Of a DNA stretch of 64,000 nucleotides, positions 46,512 to 55,190 are shown piece by piece. Both the position numbers and the translations under genes were made by a program. Each line of letters starts with the position of its first letter. Within the stretch, counting starts at the first letter, position 1. Origin of the DNA: GWB2-37-7 sp942492835 (GTDB lineage: Bacteria > Bacillota > Clostridia > Lutisporales > Lutisporaceae); NCBI GenBank assembly GCA_942492835.1, contig OW818645.1:2604001-2668000 (forward strand), written 5' to 3'. Under the pieces are notes generated by a model. The model was given only the letters and a program-made list of their open reading frames with translations. It did no database searches and was not told the DNA's origin.

Positions 46512-46910
46512 TTTTGTGCAATGAGAATAAAGTTATAAGCTAAATGCGATATTGAAAGCTTATATTTAGATAATAATCTAAGTATAAGCTTTTTTTACTG
46601 ATTTATTCATAAGAGTTTGTGATAAAAATAGAAAAAATAGAAGGAATTTGCTATTAATTATGGAATTTTATGAGTAGTAAAAATTAATAGGTAGGCGTGA
46701 AAACGATAACTGACTAACTGTCGTGTCTGGGAAAGTACTGATAAACACCACATTAATATTTTAAAAACTAATATTTTAAAATTCTAAGCTCTAAAATACG
46801 CTATATAGGATTTTATTACACTATGCAATGATTTACTATTCCCAATAAACATAGATTTTTCAAATGTGACGACTTTATCAGCGTTTTCTCTGGCACCTGT
46901 TATTTTTTAA
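46512..46910. repeat. Dispersed element, copy B, interrupted by a MITE
   Basis: Bases 46512-46730 match copy A closely, including the hairpin near 46555-46595. The element's right end, TCTGGCACCTGTTATTTTTTA, resumes at 46889 after a 158-base insertion. Copies A and B are in the same orientation and flank the SMC-nuclease-methyltransferase island. Confidence 0.85.
46731..46888. mobile_element. 158 bp MITE inserted in dispersed element copy B
   Basis: The ends are GAAAGTACTGATAAA on the left and, read inward from the right, GAAAACGCTGATAAA: inverted repeats matching at 12 of 15 positions. The insert is flanked by a direct TCTGG (46726-46730 and 46889-46893). Removing it restores the element's right end as seen in copies A and C. 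It has no coding capacity, so a transposase must act in trans. Confidence 0.8.
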
Positions 46911-47453
46911 CTAATTATTTTTCCATCTTTCAAAATAGCCTGCATTGTCTGCTAAAAACTCCCCAGAAATGGTTATATATTGTCCATCTTCTGTTTTATT
47001 TTCTTTAAGTATTGGTACTGGATTACACCCGCCTTTTACAATTTCAACATCATCTACACCGAAGACGTTACCACAGTTTTGACAAACTAGGGTGTCCCCT
47101 ACCTGTTCATAGTATCCCTTACCTGAGTCAAAACAAACTTGACATGTGTTTAATGCAGTTCTTATAGAACCATCGTTGGCTTTTAAAGCTATGATCTCCA
47201 TATAATTCTCAGCCTCTTTGTATGAATAAAAAGAAGCTTTCTCTGTAATATCAGCTTTTGTTATCTTAAAATCAACTCCATCCAAAACACCTTCAGTTAT
47301 ATTGCCTACTACTACATCATTATTTTGCGCAGCATCATTTCTAGGTACAATCAGCTTATAACCAACAAATACTATCAATAGAAGAACGGCTACTAGTACA
47401 TAGTTATTAATAGATTTCTTGATTTCTGCATTATTTTTTTTTGATTTACTCAA
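46911..47453 (-). CDS. DUF2318 domain protein, membrane-anchored, four-cysteine motif
   Basis: The 180-residue protein has an N-terminal transmembrane helix (YVLVAVLLLIVFVGYKLIV) and an extracytoplasmic domain with TCQVCFDSGKGYYEQ, then LVCQNCGNVFGVDDV and GGCNPVPI, the metal-binding core of DUF2318 (putative Fe-S/metal protein). The start is TTG at 47453, 9 bases after AAGGAG; a GTG at 47471 precedes that ribosome site and is less likely. It is divergent from the copper exporter operon, which suggests a link with metal handling. Confidence 0.8.
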   Translation of the reverse strand: MSKSKKNNAEIKKSINNYVLVAVLLLIVFVGYKLIVPRNDAAQNNDVVVGNITEGVLDGVDFKITKADITEKASFYSYKEAENYMEIIALKANDGSIRTALNTCQVCFDSGKGYYEQVGDTLVCQNCGNVFGVDDVEIVKGGCNPVPILKENKTEDGQYITISGEFLADNAGYFERWKNN

Positions 47454-47585
47454 TACTCTCCACTCCTTCACATTATTTATTAATAGAATACTTTAATATT
47501 GTGAAGAAGTTATGGAGATATGCGATTATTTAATTTAATTATAGGCTGTATTTTTGATAATGCTGCTATCAAAGAGTAGAAAATG

Positions 47586-47622
47586 AACAAGCTGGGATTG
47601 TATGAATCAAACCCAGCTTGTT
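47586..47622. other. Isolated hairpin between DUF2318 gene and copA
   Basis: Perfect 11-base arms AACAAGCTGGG and CCCAGCTTGTT lie in the divergent intergenic region. The T-run is weak (TTTATATA). It may be an old terminator or a regulatory structure; I cannot tell which. Confidence 0.4.
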
Positions 47623-47766
47623 TATATATAATAGGTATAAACATTCCATGGGTTTGGTTAGTCTATATATTTATTAGAGACTTTACAGATTTATTTTTTC
47701 TCCACAATATCTTCACAAGTTACAATTATAATAAAGATGAATTAAAAGTAAGAAATTAACTCCTCA

Positions 47767-47796
47767 TTTTTTGATATACAGTTGTATATCAAAAAA
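47767..47796. promoter_or_regulatory. CopY-type cop box upstream of copA
   Basis: A perfect 14-base inverted repeat is centred on TACAGTTGTA (47777-47786), which matches the CopY/BlaI-type cop box TACANNTGTA. It lies ~130 bases before copA. A copper-responsive CopY-family repressor would bind here and be released by Cu(I). No copY or csoR gene lies in the window. Confidence 0.6.
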
Positions 47797-47923
47797 AATT
47801 TACAATTCATATACATAGGGGAGGTACTGTATATTATTTATTAATTCTAATTACTTAATATAAATATACTTTAGTATTACATTATATTGGGATATTACTT
47901 CTGTATAAGAAAGGTGAGAATAT

Positions 47924-50389
47924 ATGAGAACTGAAAATTTTAAAATAATAGGGATGACATGTGCAGCATGTGCTAAAGCAGTTGAGCGAGCTGTAAAAAA
48001 ACTTGATGGAGCGAGTGAAGTTAATGTTAATGTAGCTACAGAAAAAATGGCTGTTCAATTCGATGAACAAAAGATAGGTATTGAAATAATAAAAGCAGCC
48101 GTATCAAAGGCTGGGTATGAAGCTCTGGAAGAAATAGAAGCAAAGGAAATATCTGTTCCAATATCAGGAATGACCTGTGCAGCATGTGCAAAATCAATAG
48201 AAAAAGCAGTAGGCAAACTTGATGGGGTAGAAAGTGTAAATGTCAATTTTGCAACAGAGAAGGCTTTAATTAAATATAATCCGAAGACCGTAAGACTTTC
48301 TGAAATAAAGCAAGCCATTTCAAAAGCAGGATATAAAGCACTAGAAATTGAAGACAAAAATACAATAGATGAAGATAAGCTACGTAAGGAAAAAGAAATA
48401 AGAACTCTTTGGACTAAGTTCATAGTATCTGCCATTTTCTCAATACCGCTACTATATATAGCGATGGGTCCAATGGTGACATGGTGGAACTTTCCAATAC
48501 CAAGCTGGTTAGAACCGATGCAGTTTCCTTTAACTTATGCCTTTACAGAAATATTACTGGTAATACCTGTAATAATAGCGGGATATAGATTTTATACTGT
48601 AGGCTACAAAGCTTTATGGAGAAGAAGTCCAAATATGGACTCGCTAATTGCAATAGGTACTACAGCAGCAGCTATTTATAGTTTATACTCTACTTGGAGA
48701 ATATCTTTAGGAGATTTTATATACGTTGAGGACTTATATTTTGAGACAGCGGGCGTAATTATAACCCTTATACTATTAGGAAAATCATTGGAAGCTGTAT
48801 CAAAGGGTAGAACATCAGAGGCAATCAAAAAGCTAATGGGACTTGCCCCAAAAACAGCTATAGTAATTCAAGATGATAAAGAAATTGAAATTCTTATAGA
48901 AGAGGTTGAAGTTGGACATATTATACTAGTAAAGCCAGGGGAGAAAATACCTGTTGACGGAGAGGTTGTAGAAGGACTTACATCCATAGATGAGTCAATG
49001 CTTACAGGGGAGAGTATGCCTATAGAAAAGAAAGCAGGAGACAAAGTCTTTGCTGCAAGTATAAATAAAAATGGCTCAATCAAATTTAAAGCTACAAAAA
49101 TTGGCAGTGATACTGCTTTGGCACAGATTATAAAGCTGGTTGAGGATGCTCAAGGCTCCAAAGCTCCTATTGCTCAAATGGCCGATATAGTCTCAGGATA
49201 TTTTGTACCAATAGTCTTTATGATTGCAGTAGCAACAACGATAATTTGGTTACTGGCAGGAAAAGATGCAGTATTTGCACTAAAGACATTTATTGCAGTA
49301 CTTGTTATAGCTTGCCCTTGCGCACTTGGTTTGGCAACACCAACAGCTATAATGGTTGGTACTGGTAAGGGTGCTGAATATGGTGTTTTAATAAAAGGTG
49401 GAGAGGCTCTAGAAACTGCACATAAAATAAACACAATAGTATTTGATAAAACAGGAACGATAACAGAAGGAAGTCCAGAGGTTACAGATGTACTGACAAC
49501 AGCAATCGTAGATGAAAAGAAACTGCTACAGTTGGCTGCCTCTGCAGAAAAAAGCTCTGAACATCCGCTAGGTGAAGCAATTGTTAGAGGAGCTGAAAAT
49601 AAAGGACTTGAAATTATGAAGCTGGATAGCTTCAATGCAATACCAGGTCATGGGATAGAAGTTGTCATTGATGGTAAGCAGATGCTTCTTGGTAACAGAA
49701 GACTGATGATGGAAAGAGAAATTTCACTGACACAGTTGGAGGAACAGTCTAATAAACTGGCTTCTGAGGGCAAGACACCTATGTATATAACCATTGATAA
49801 TAAGTTGGCAGGCATTATCGCCGTTGCAGACGTTGTTAAGGAAAGCAGTGCAAAGGCCATAGCAAAGCTTCATAAAATGGGAATTCAAGTTGCCATGATT
49901 ACCGGTGATAATAGAAGGACTGCAGAAGCAATCGCCAAGCAGGTAGGTATAGATAGAGTATTGGCAGAGGTATTACCTCAAGATAAAGCAAATGAGGTAA
50001 AGAAGCTACAGCAGGAAGGCAAAAAGGTAGCTATGGTAGGTGATGGTATAAATGATGCACCAGCACTTGCACAAGCAGATATTGGTATTGCAATAGGCTC
50101 TGGTACAGATGTAGCGATGGAATCAGCAGATATTGTTTTGATGAGAAGCGATCTTATGGATGTACCTACAGCAATACAATTAAGCAAAAGTACTATAAGA
50201 AATATTAAGCAGAACTTATTCTGGGCATTTGGCTACAACGCTGCTGGTATACCAATAGCAGCGGGCGTGTTATACGCCTTCGGCGGACCGCTATTAAACC
50301 CTGTTTTCGCAGCAGCTGCAATGTCACTTAGCTCTGTATCAGTATTGACAAACGCCTTAAGGCTAAAGAGATTTAAGCCTTATAAATAA
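47924..50389 (+). CDS. copA: Copper-exporting P1B-type ATPase
   Basis: CopA pumps Cu(I) out of the cell with ATP. The 821-residue protein has two N-terminal heavy-metal domains, GMTCAACAK at residues 10-18 (C13, C16) and again at 82-90 (C85, C88), then membrane helices, the transport motif CPCALGLATP, the phosphorylation loop DKTGTITEG, the HP locus motif SEHPLGEAI and the hinge GDGINDAPALAQAD. CPC plus the late YN and MSLSS residues mark the Cu(I) class. AAAGGTGAG precedes the ATG. copZ follows after 37 bases. Confidence 0.96.
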   Translation: MRTENFKIIGMTCAACAKAVERAVKKLDGASEVNVNVATEKMAVQFDEQKIGIEIIKAAVSKAGYEALEEIEAKEISVPISGMTCAACAKSIEKAVGKLDGVESVNVNFATEKALIKYNPKTVRLSEIKQAISKAGYKALEIEDKNTIDEDKLRKEKEIRTLWTKFIVSAIFSIPLLYIAMGPMVTWWNFPIPSWLEPMQFPLTYAFTEILLVIPVIIAGYRFYTVGYKALWRRSPNMDSLIAIGTTAAAIYSLYSTWRISLGDFIYVEDLYFETAGVIITLILLGKSLEAVSKGRTSEAIKKLMGLAPKTAIVIQDDKEIEILIEEVEVGHIILVKPGEKIPVDGEVVEGLTSIDESMLTGESMPIEKKAGDKVFAASINKNGSIKFKATKIGSDTALAQIIKLVEDAQGSKAPIAQMADIVSGYFVPIVFMIAVATTIIWLLAGKDAVFALKTFIAVLVIACPCALGLATPTAIMVGTGKGAEYGVLIKGGEALETAHKINTIVFDKTGTITEGSPEVTDVLTTAIVDEKKLLQLAASAEKSSEHPLGEAIVRGAENKGLEIMKLDSFNAIPGHGIEVVIDGKQMLLGNRRLMMEREISLTQLEEQSNKLASEGKTPMYITIDNKLAGIIAVADVVKESSAKAIAKLHKMGIQVAMITGDNRRTAEAIAKQVGIDRVLAEVLPQDKANEVKKLQQEGKKVAMVGDGINDAPALAQADIGIAIGSGTDVAMESADIVLMRSDLMDVPTAIQLSKSTIRNIKQNLFWAFGYNAAGIPIAAGVLYAFGGPLLNPVFAAAAMSLSSVSVLTNALRLKRFKPYK

Positions 50390-50426
50390 ATAAAATACCA
50401 ATAAAATTAAAATGGAGGAATATAAA

Positions 50427-50639
50427 ATGAAAAAGCAAATTAGTATTGAGGGTATGAGTTGTGGTCATTGCGTATCACATGTTGAGGAAGCATTAAAGGA
50501 AATTGGAGCGACAAAAGTTGAAGTGAATTTACAAGGTAAATATGCTGTAGCAGAAGCAGACATCGAAATAGAAGACTCTAAAATTAAAGAAACTATTGAA
50601 GAAGCAGGATACGATGTAGTTGAAATTATAAACTTATAA
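50427..50639 (+). CDS. copZ: Copper chaperone (heavy-metal-associated domain)
   Basis: The 70-residue protein is a single HMA domain with GMSCGHCVSHVEEAL; the two cysteines bind Cu(I), which is handed to CopA. The frame starts at 50412, but that ATG is part of the ribosome site ATGGAGGA, so ATG 50427 is the likely start. It belongs to the copA transcript. Confidence 0.92.
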   Translation: MKKQISIEGMSCGHCVSHVEEALKEIGATKVEVNLQGKYAVAEADIEIEDSKIKETIEEAGYDVVEIINL

Positions 50640-50693
50640 CTAAAAATCATTAATTGGAGTGAATATTGTGAGGGAAGAAATGGAGAAGTTAAG

Positions 50694-51371
50694 ATGAAAA
50701 AAAGAATAATAATGGCAGCAATGGCACTGACAGTGGTATTTGCACTATCAGCGTGCCAATTAACAGACGTAGTAGCAAAGGGATCAGTAGCATCTTTTGA
50801 TACAGTGGTTAGCAGACTTGGAGATAAAGTTACATCTGATGAGGAATTTAATGCTTGGGCTTTAACATCGCCAACTGGGGAGAGATTCCTGCTTGGGAAA
50901 GACTTCAGTGGCAATATTGACACAATGCAGGAATTTGATGCTCAGCCATTTTTAAATGCAGGCTTGGATCCAGCAAAGTTACCTTTGGACACATATATAT
51001 ATGATCAAGCTAAGAATAAGATTATGGTTAATGGAGAGCTTGGCGCAGACAAATTTAATTATAGTGGAGATCCAAAGGTGTTAGATACATTTAAGGAAGT
51101 TCTAAGAACACATAGAGCATCAATAGGTTACCATGAAAATCTAGATCATTATGGAATAGCAATGGGTAATGGAAACATGTTCGAATGGGCAAAGGATATG
51201 AGTACAAATGATAAGGACATCGTATTTGTATTAAATCCAGAACCATTTATCAGCGCAGGCGCTGATCCGGCTAAAGTTGAAGGCTGGGTATTTACTAAGG
51301 TAGAGGTAATGGATAAGAACGGTAAGCCAGAGCAAATAGATAAGTTATTAAAGCCTTTTGAGCTTAATTAA
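50694..51371 (+). CDS. Putative lipoprotein of unknown function
   Basis: The 225-residue protein has a lipoprotein signal, MKKRIIMAAMALTVVFALSACQ, with lipobox LSAC. The mature part holds two similar blocks: FLLGKDFSGNIDTMQEFDAQPFLNAGLDPAKL and WAKDMSTNDKDIVFVLNPEPFISAGADPAKV, so it may be a duplicated domain. I do not recognise the family. It lies 55 bases after copZ with no clear terminator between, so it could be coexpressed with the copper operon and act on metal at the cell surface; this is only inferred from position. Confidence 0.6.
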   Translation: MKKRIIMAAMALTVVFALSACQLTDVVAKGSVASFDTVVSRLGDKVTSDEEFNAWALTSPTGERFLLGKDFSGNIDTMQEFDAQPFLNAGLDPAKLPLDTYIYDQAKNKIMVNGELGADKFNYSGDPKVLDTFKEVLRTHRASIGYHENLDHYGIAMGNGNMFEWAKDMSTNDKDIVFVLNPEPFISAGADPAKVEGWVFTKVEVMDKNGKPEQIDKLLKPFELN

Positions 51372-51390
51372 GAATCCCTCAAGAACCCTC

Positions 51391-51620
51391 AAGTGCCAGG
51401 CACCGAACATAAGAACATATTCACAAAATGCACATCTTCTGCTAAGTGGTAGCAGAAGATGTGCATTTTTTTATGGGAAGACCTTGGAGAGAAGAGTATA
51501 GGGGTGGAATATATCATGTAATAACAAGAAGCAACAATAAGAAGTATATTTTCAAATATAACATAGACAAGTAATACTTTTAACTGTCTATCTGCCGTGC
51601 CCGACACCTATTCTTTGCCA
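51391..51620 (+). mobile_element. RAYT/IS200-like element remnant, most complete copy
   Basis: The left end is AAGTGCCAGGCACCGAACAT. A perfect hairpin (GCACATCTTCTGCT / AGCAGAAGATGTGC, ~51430-51465) followed by seven T residues comes next, then a 33-codon frame (51473-51574) reading MGRPWREEYRGGIYHVITRS, the N-terminus of Y1/RAYT transposases (REP-associated tyrosine transposase). The right end AACTGTCTATCTGCCGTGCCCGACACC resembles the right end of dispersed elements A-C. The catalytic HUH and tyrosine parts are absent. It starts 19 bases after a stop codon, with a hairpin that would work as a terminator. Confidence 0.75.
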
Positions 51621-51784
51621 AATGATAATTCATAGCATACTTGTAAATTTTCACAAGATGAAGTATATTATGATTAACAAGCACGTAATCGAATTGTGAA
51701 ATGGACTACATCAGTGTTCAAGAAGGCGTAGAATGAATAATAAGCAGAAATAATTCAAATTCCGAAGAAAATGAGGGTCAATCC

Positions 51785-52546
51785 ATGAAAGATCAGATAG
51801 AGGATGCACAAAGGGGCTTAACCAAATCATTTCAGTCTCTTTTTGGAGAACAAGAACTGCTTGCGAAAGTAATCGAGTTCTTCCCATATCCGATTCAGAT
51901 TTTCTCCATTGATGGAACAGCAAGGATGATTAACAAAGCAGTGCTGGAGATGCTCGGCATAAAAAGCGTGGAAGCCCATGTGGGTAAATACAATGTTTTT
52001 GAGGACCCAACTGTACATCAATTTGTGAACCAGATTAAGCAGGTTTTAACAGGTAAAACCGTATATCTTACCGATGTCAGTGCGTCTTATCGTGATTTAA
52101 TCCGGTATTTTGATGTGGAGGACAGGGATATACAAACCATAAGCGCAAATGTTACATCCTTCCCTTTGATAAACAATGATGGTGTGATAGAGTATTTTGC
52201 TTCTGTTTTCATATTTATTAAATTATACCGGGGAAGAGAAGAAATTGGTTGGGCCAGACAATACATAGAAACACATTGGCATGAACCTTTTGATTTGAGC
52301 AAAACAGCAAAGGCCGCCTGCCTCAGCAAGGCACATTTCACAAAGCTGTTTAGGAAACATACTGGTGTAACACCACATGAGTATTATATCAATTACAAAA
52401 TCAGCAAATTGAAGGAAAAACTGCTGGATTCTAACCTTTCTATCGCACAGGCCTTTGCCGCCTGCAGCATGGATTATAACGGCAATTCCGCAAGATTATT
52501 CAGAGAAAAGGTTGGCGTTTCCCCATCTGTATATCGAAAAATATAA
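51785..52546 (+). CDS. AraC-family regulator with N-terminal PAS domain
   Basis: The 253-residue protein has a PAS-like sensor part (FPYPIQIFSIDGTARMINKAVLEMLG, about residues 35-60, to ~145) and a C-terminal AraC/XylS DNA-binding domain with two helix-turn-helix units: FDLSKTAKAACLSKAHFTKLFRKHTGVTPHEYY and NLSIAQAFAACSMDYNGNSARLFREKVGVSPSVYR. It lies upstream of three secreted-protein genes in the same orientation and might control them. Codon use looks richer in G+C than in the CRISPR and SMC regions. GAGGGTC lies before the ATG. Confidence 0.88.
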   Translation: MKDQIEDAQRGLTKSFQSLFGEQELLAKVIEFFPYPIQIFSIDGTARMINKAVLEMLGIKSVEAHVGKYNVFEDPTVHQFVNQIKQVLTGKTVYLTDVSASYRDLIRYFDVEDRDIQTISANVTSFPLINNDGVIEYFASVFIFIKLYRGREEIGWARQYIETHWHEPFDLSKTAKAACLSKAHFTKLFRKHTGVTPHEYYINYKISKLKEKLLDSNLSIAQAFAACSMDYNGNSARLFREKVGVSPSVYRKI

Positions 52547-52577
52547 GAGTAAAATGAATTGTCCTATAAAGTAATAA

Positions 52578-52632
52578 GAGGAAACTGGACTTTGGTTTAG
52601 TACGAAAGTTCGGCTTCTTTTTTTTATTTAAA
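52578..52632 (+). terminator. Terminator after the AraC gene
   Basis: Imperfect arms AAGAGGAAACTGGACTTT and AAAGTTCGGCTTCTTT form a stem with some G-U pairs, followed by nine or more T residues. Confidence 0.65.
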
Positions 52633-52742
52633 ATCAGCATTTTTTGTACTAATTAAAAGCATATTCAATCTATCCTTACAGCAAGCTAGTTAATAAGATA
52701 TTGATAGTAGCTATCAATATCTTGGATGGAAGAAGAATTCTT

Positions 52743-52814
52743 ATGGGTGATAGAACGAAACAACAACTACTTGAGGAACTGTCAGCAGTACAGAAAATGC
52801 TGGAGGAACAATAG
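52743..52814 (+). pseudogene. Possible remnant of a sensor protein (23 codons)
   Basis: A short frame, MGDRTKQQLLEELSAVQKML and three more residues, resembles the coiled-coil start found before PAS domains in signal-transduction proteins. It ends at once in a TAG. It may be a truncation scar in the 350-base gap between the AraC gene and the secreted LRR protein; the rest of that gap holds nothing I can support. Confidence 0.3.
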
Positions 52815-52898
52815 CACCCAGGGCGGAGTAATACAAACAATATCTATAATCCATAAGTATGGTCGTAATTATATTAATCCTAAAATGAGGAGGATAAA

Positions 52899-55118
52899 AT
52901 GAAAAAGTGTTTAAAATCGTTTAGTTGCCTGATCATAGCAGTGATGCTTCTGGTTCCACTGCAGCCAAGGGTCTTTGCAGACACCTCAATGACCTGGTTT
53001 GACTTTCATTATCGATATATCAACAATGGGACAGAAATCGAAATTATGAGCTATTGGGGAACGGACTCAGATATTACGGTTCCATCCTGTATTTATGATG
53101 TCCCAGTTACAAGTGTCAATCTATTGGCCATCCTGCACCCTGAGGCTCTCAGAAGTGTAGGAATTCCTGCAGGAGTGACTGAGATTAAGGCTGGTTCCCT
53201 ACAAAATTGCCCAAATCTGAGAGAACTCGATTTTTGGGGCAATGCCCCTCATGTATGGGGCAGCCAAAATGGACAGCCCTTCGCAAACAATGCACCTGGC
53301 TTTAAAATATACTATCTTCCAGGTAAAACAGGCTTTACCAATCCATGGTATGGGCACTCCCCAGCAGTGGCACCTGCGCCTTTTATAGATCATGCTTATT
53401 ATAAATCAAAAGGCTATACCTACCAGATACTTCCTGACAATAGTGCGGCTATTGTTAAATACAACTATGGAGATTATCAGCCTGATGTAGTGATTCCAGC
53501 TCAATTGGAAGGTCATCCCGTCAGCAAAATCGGTCCTGGCACTTTTAAGTATGACCGTATAAACAGCGTAAGTATTCCCGATGGGGTCAAAAGTATTGGA
53601 GAGTATGCCTTTCAATATTGCGGGCTTAAGGATGTAACAATTCCTGGCAGCGTTACCCGAATCGAAGAAAGAGCCTTTTACCATTGCGGTCTAGAGAGGG
53701 TCTCACTGCCATGGCAAGTGACTTTTATCGGAGATGAAGCTTTTAGAGAGTGCAGCGAGCTACGGATGGTCAAGGTTTTCGGCGAACCGCCAAGCATAGG
53801 TGTTTCTGCTTTTGAATCATGTGCTACTGATTTAACGATTTACCATCTCCCTGGAGTATCTGGGTTTACCGATCCTTGGAACGGCTATAAGACAGCAGTG
53901 CTACCCACAGTACCAAGTAGCAATGGGGGACAGCAGCAGGCTTCTACCATTGTACTACAGGCTCAGGCAGGAGCAGTCAATATAACCCTTAATTGGAACC
54001 GTATCACTGATTCAAGAGAGATATCTGGATTCAATGTTTATAAAGGAGTCTCCCCACAGGAGCTGACTAGCCAAACCGAAGCAGAGGCTTATGTTACCAG
54101 CACTTCATACTCAGATCGCATGGTACAAAGCGGTACAGTATATTACTATTGCGTTAAGCCTGTTTATGAAGATAACAGCACTGGAGCGCCTTCCAATATT
54201 GTGTCTGCAATGACACAGCTCTCCTCCGAGACAGCTCAAGCTGGAACCATTCAGTTGACAGTTAACAATCCCATAATGGAAAGTAACGGAGTGCTGAGGA
54301 AAATCGATTCAGGTTTTGGCACTGCTCCGTTAATAAAGGATGGCAGGACTTATCTCCCTATCCGTGCAGTGATTTGCGAAATCGGAGGTGATATTGAGTG
54401 GGATAGCACTGAAAAAAAGATTACCATTCATTATGACAAGGCAATGGTTGAATTATGGATTGGACAAACCAAAGCACGCATAAACGGTATCGAGACAACA
54501 ATGCCGGCAGCACCATTTATTTCTGAAACTGGGCGTACCATGTTGCCCCTGAGGTTTATAGGAGAAAGTCTTGGATGCGAGGTCTCCTGGGATGGGGTCA
54601 AAAAATCAGTTACCATCACCTATGAAAAAGATATTGATGACGCTTCAGATGTCTCTAACGACGCAGATGTGTCGTCAAGCAGGGTTCCTGACACTATTTC
54701 TGCACCTGTAATTTCCAATTTACAACTATTAGAGTACGATGATGGTGTTCCTTATTTCCGAATGGAGGTGTTCATCCCAGAAATGGTCAGGACTTTGGAT
54801 CAGGTACGTCCATCTGATGGCTGGGTTGATATGGAGAGCCTTAAAGTAGTTGATGGCAGTGATGAGATTCCGGATGGAGGAGGTCTGGAGGTATTCATGC
54901 AGACACCTGTTTTAGGAAAAGACGGAGCATATTATATAACCTTTGAAGCTATAGACGAAGGCGGACTTTCGGAGATATTAATTAATGAAAGGAGTTATAC
55001 TTTCAAAACTCGTTTCAATTACACATACGGTGTTGGAGACGATTATGAATATGTATATTCACCTTGGTCAAATGAATTGTCTGGTCAATCGAAGTGGTAC
55101 AGCCATAGTGAAGAATAA
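52899..55118 (+). CDS. Secreted BspA-type leucine-rich repeat protein with stalk domain
   Basis: The 739-residue protein has a signal peptide (MKKCLKSFSCLIIAVMLLVP, cleavage after VFA). It is followed by LRR_5/BspA repeats (~60-335; e.g. INSVSIPDGVKSIGEYAFQ and LKDVTIPGSVTRIEERAFY), a fibronectin III-like domain (~350-440), a copper amine oxidase N-terminal-like stalk domain (~455-580; RTYLPIRAV and RTMLPLRFIGESLG) and a C-terminal domain of ~130 residues that recurs in the next two proteins. A surface or adhesion role is inferred. No SLH repeats are seen in this one. Confidence 0.85.
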   Translation: MKKCLKSFSCLIIAVMLLVPLQPRVFADTSMTWFDFHYRYINNGTEIEIMSYWGTDSDITVPSCIYDVPVTSVNLLAILHPEALRSVGIPAGVTEIKAGSLQNCPNLRELDFWGNAPHVWGSQNGQPFANNAPGFKIYYLPGKTGFTNPWYGHSPAVAPAPFIDHAYYKSKGYTYQILPDNSAAIVKYNYGDYQPDVVIPAQLEGHPVSKIGPGTFKYDRINSVSIPDGVKSIGEYAFQYCGLKDVTIPGSVTRIEERAFYHCGLERVSLPWQVTFIGDEAFRECSELRMVKVFGEPPSIGVSAFESCATDLTIYHLPGVSGFTDPWNGYKTAVLPTVPSSNGGQQQASTIVLQAQAGAVNITLNWNRITDSREISGFNVYKGVSPQELTSQTEAEAYVTSTSYSDRMVQSGTVYYYCVKPVYEDNSTGAPSNIVSAMTQLSSETAQAGTIQLTVNNPIMESNGVLRKIDSGFGTAPLIKDGRTYLPIRAVICEIGGDIEWDSTEKKITIHYDKAMVELWIGQTKARINGIETTMPAAPFISETGRTMLPLRFIGESLGCEVSWDGVKKSVTITYEKDIDDASDVSNDADVSSSRVPDTISAPVISNLQLLEYDDGVPYFRMEVFIPEMVRTLDQVRPSDGWVDMESLKVVDGSDEIPDGGGLEVFMQTPVLGKDGAYYITFEAIDEGGLSEILINERSYTFKTRFNYTYGVGDDYEYVYSPWSNELSGQSKWYSHSEE

Positions 55119-55190
55119 GCAATTGTCTCCACTCATGGACAAAACCACTCAGATTCTATAAATAAAAAATATTAATTGGAGGATGTTATG

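Noticed and set aside
40618..46910. Reading the flanking repeats as attachment sites of an integrative element
   Set aside because: No integrase, excisionase or tRNA target is present, and a third copy of the repeat lies alone at 59876, so they are dispersed repeats.
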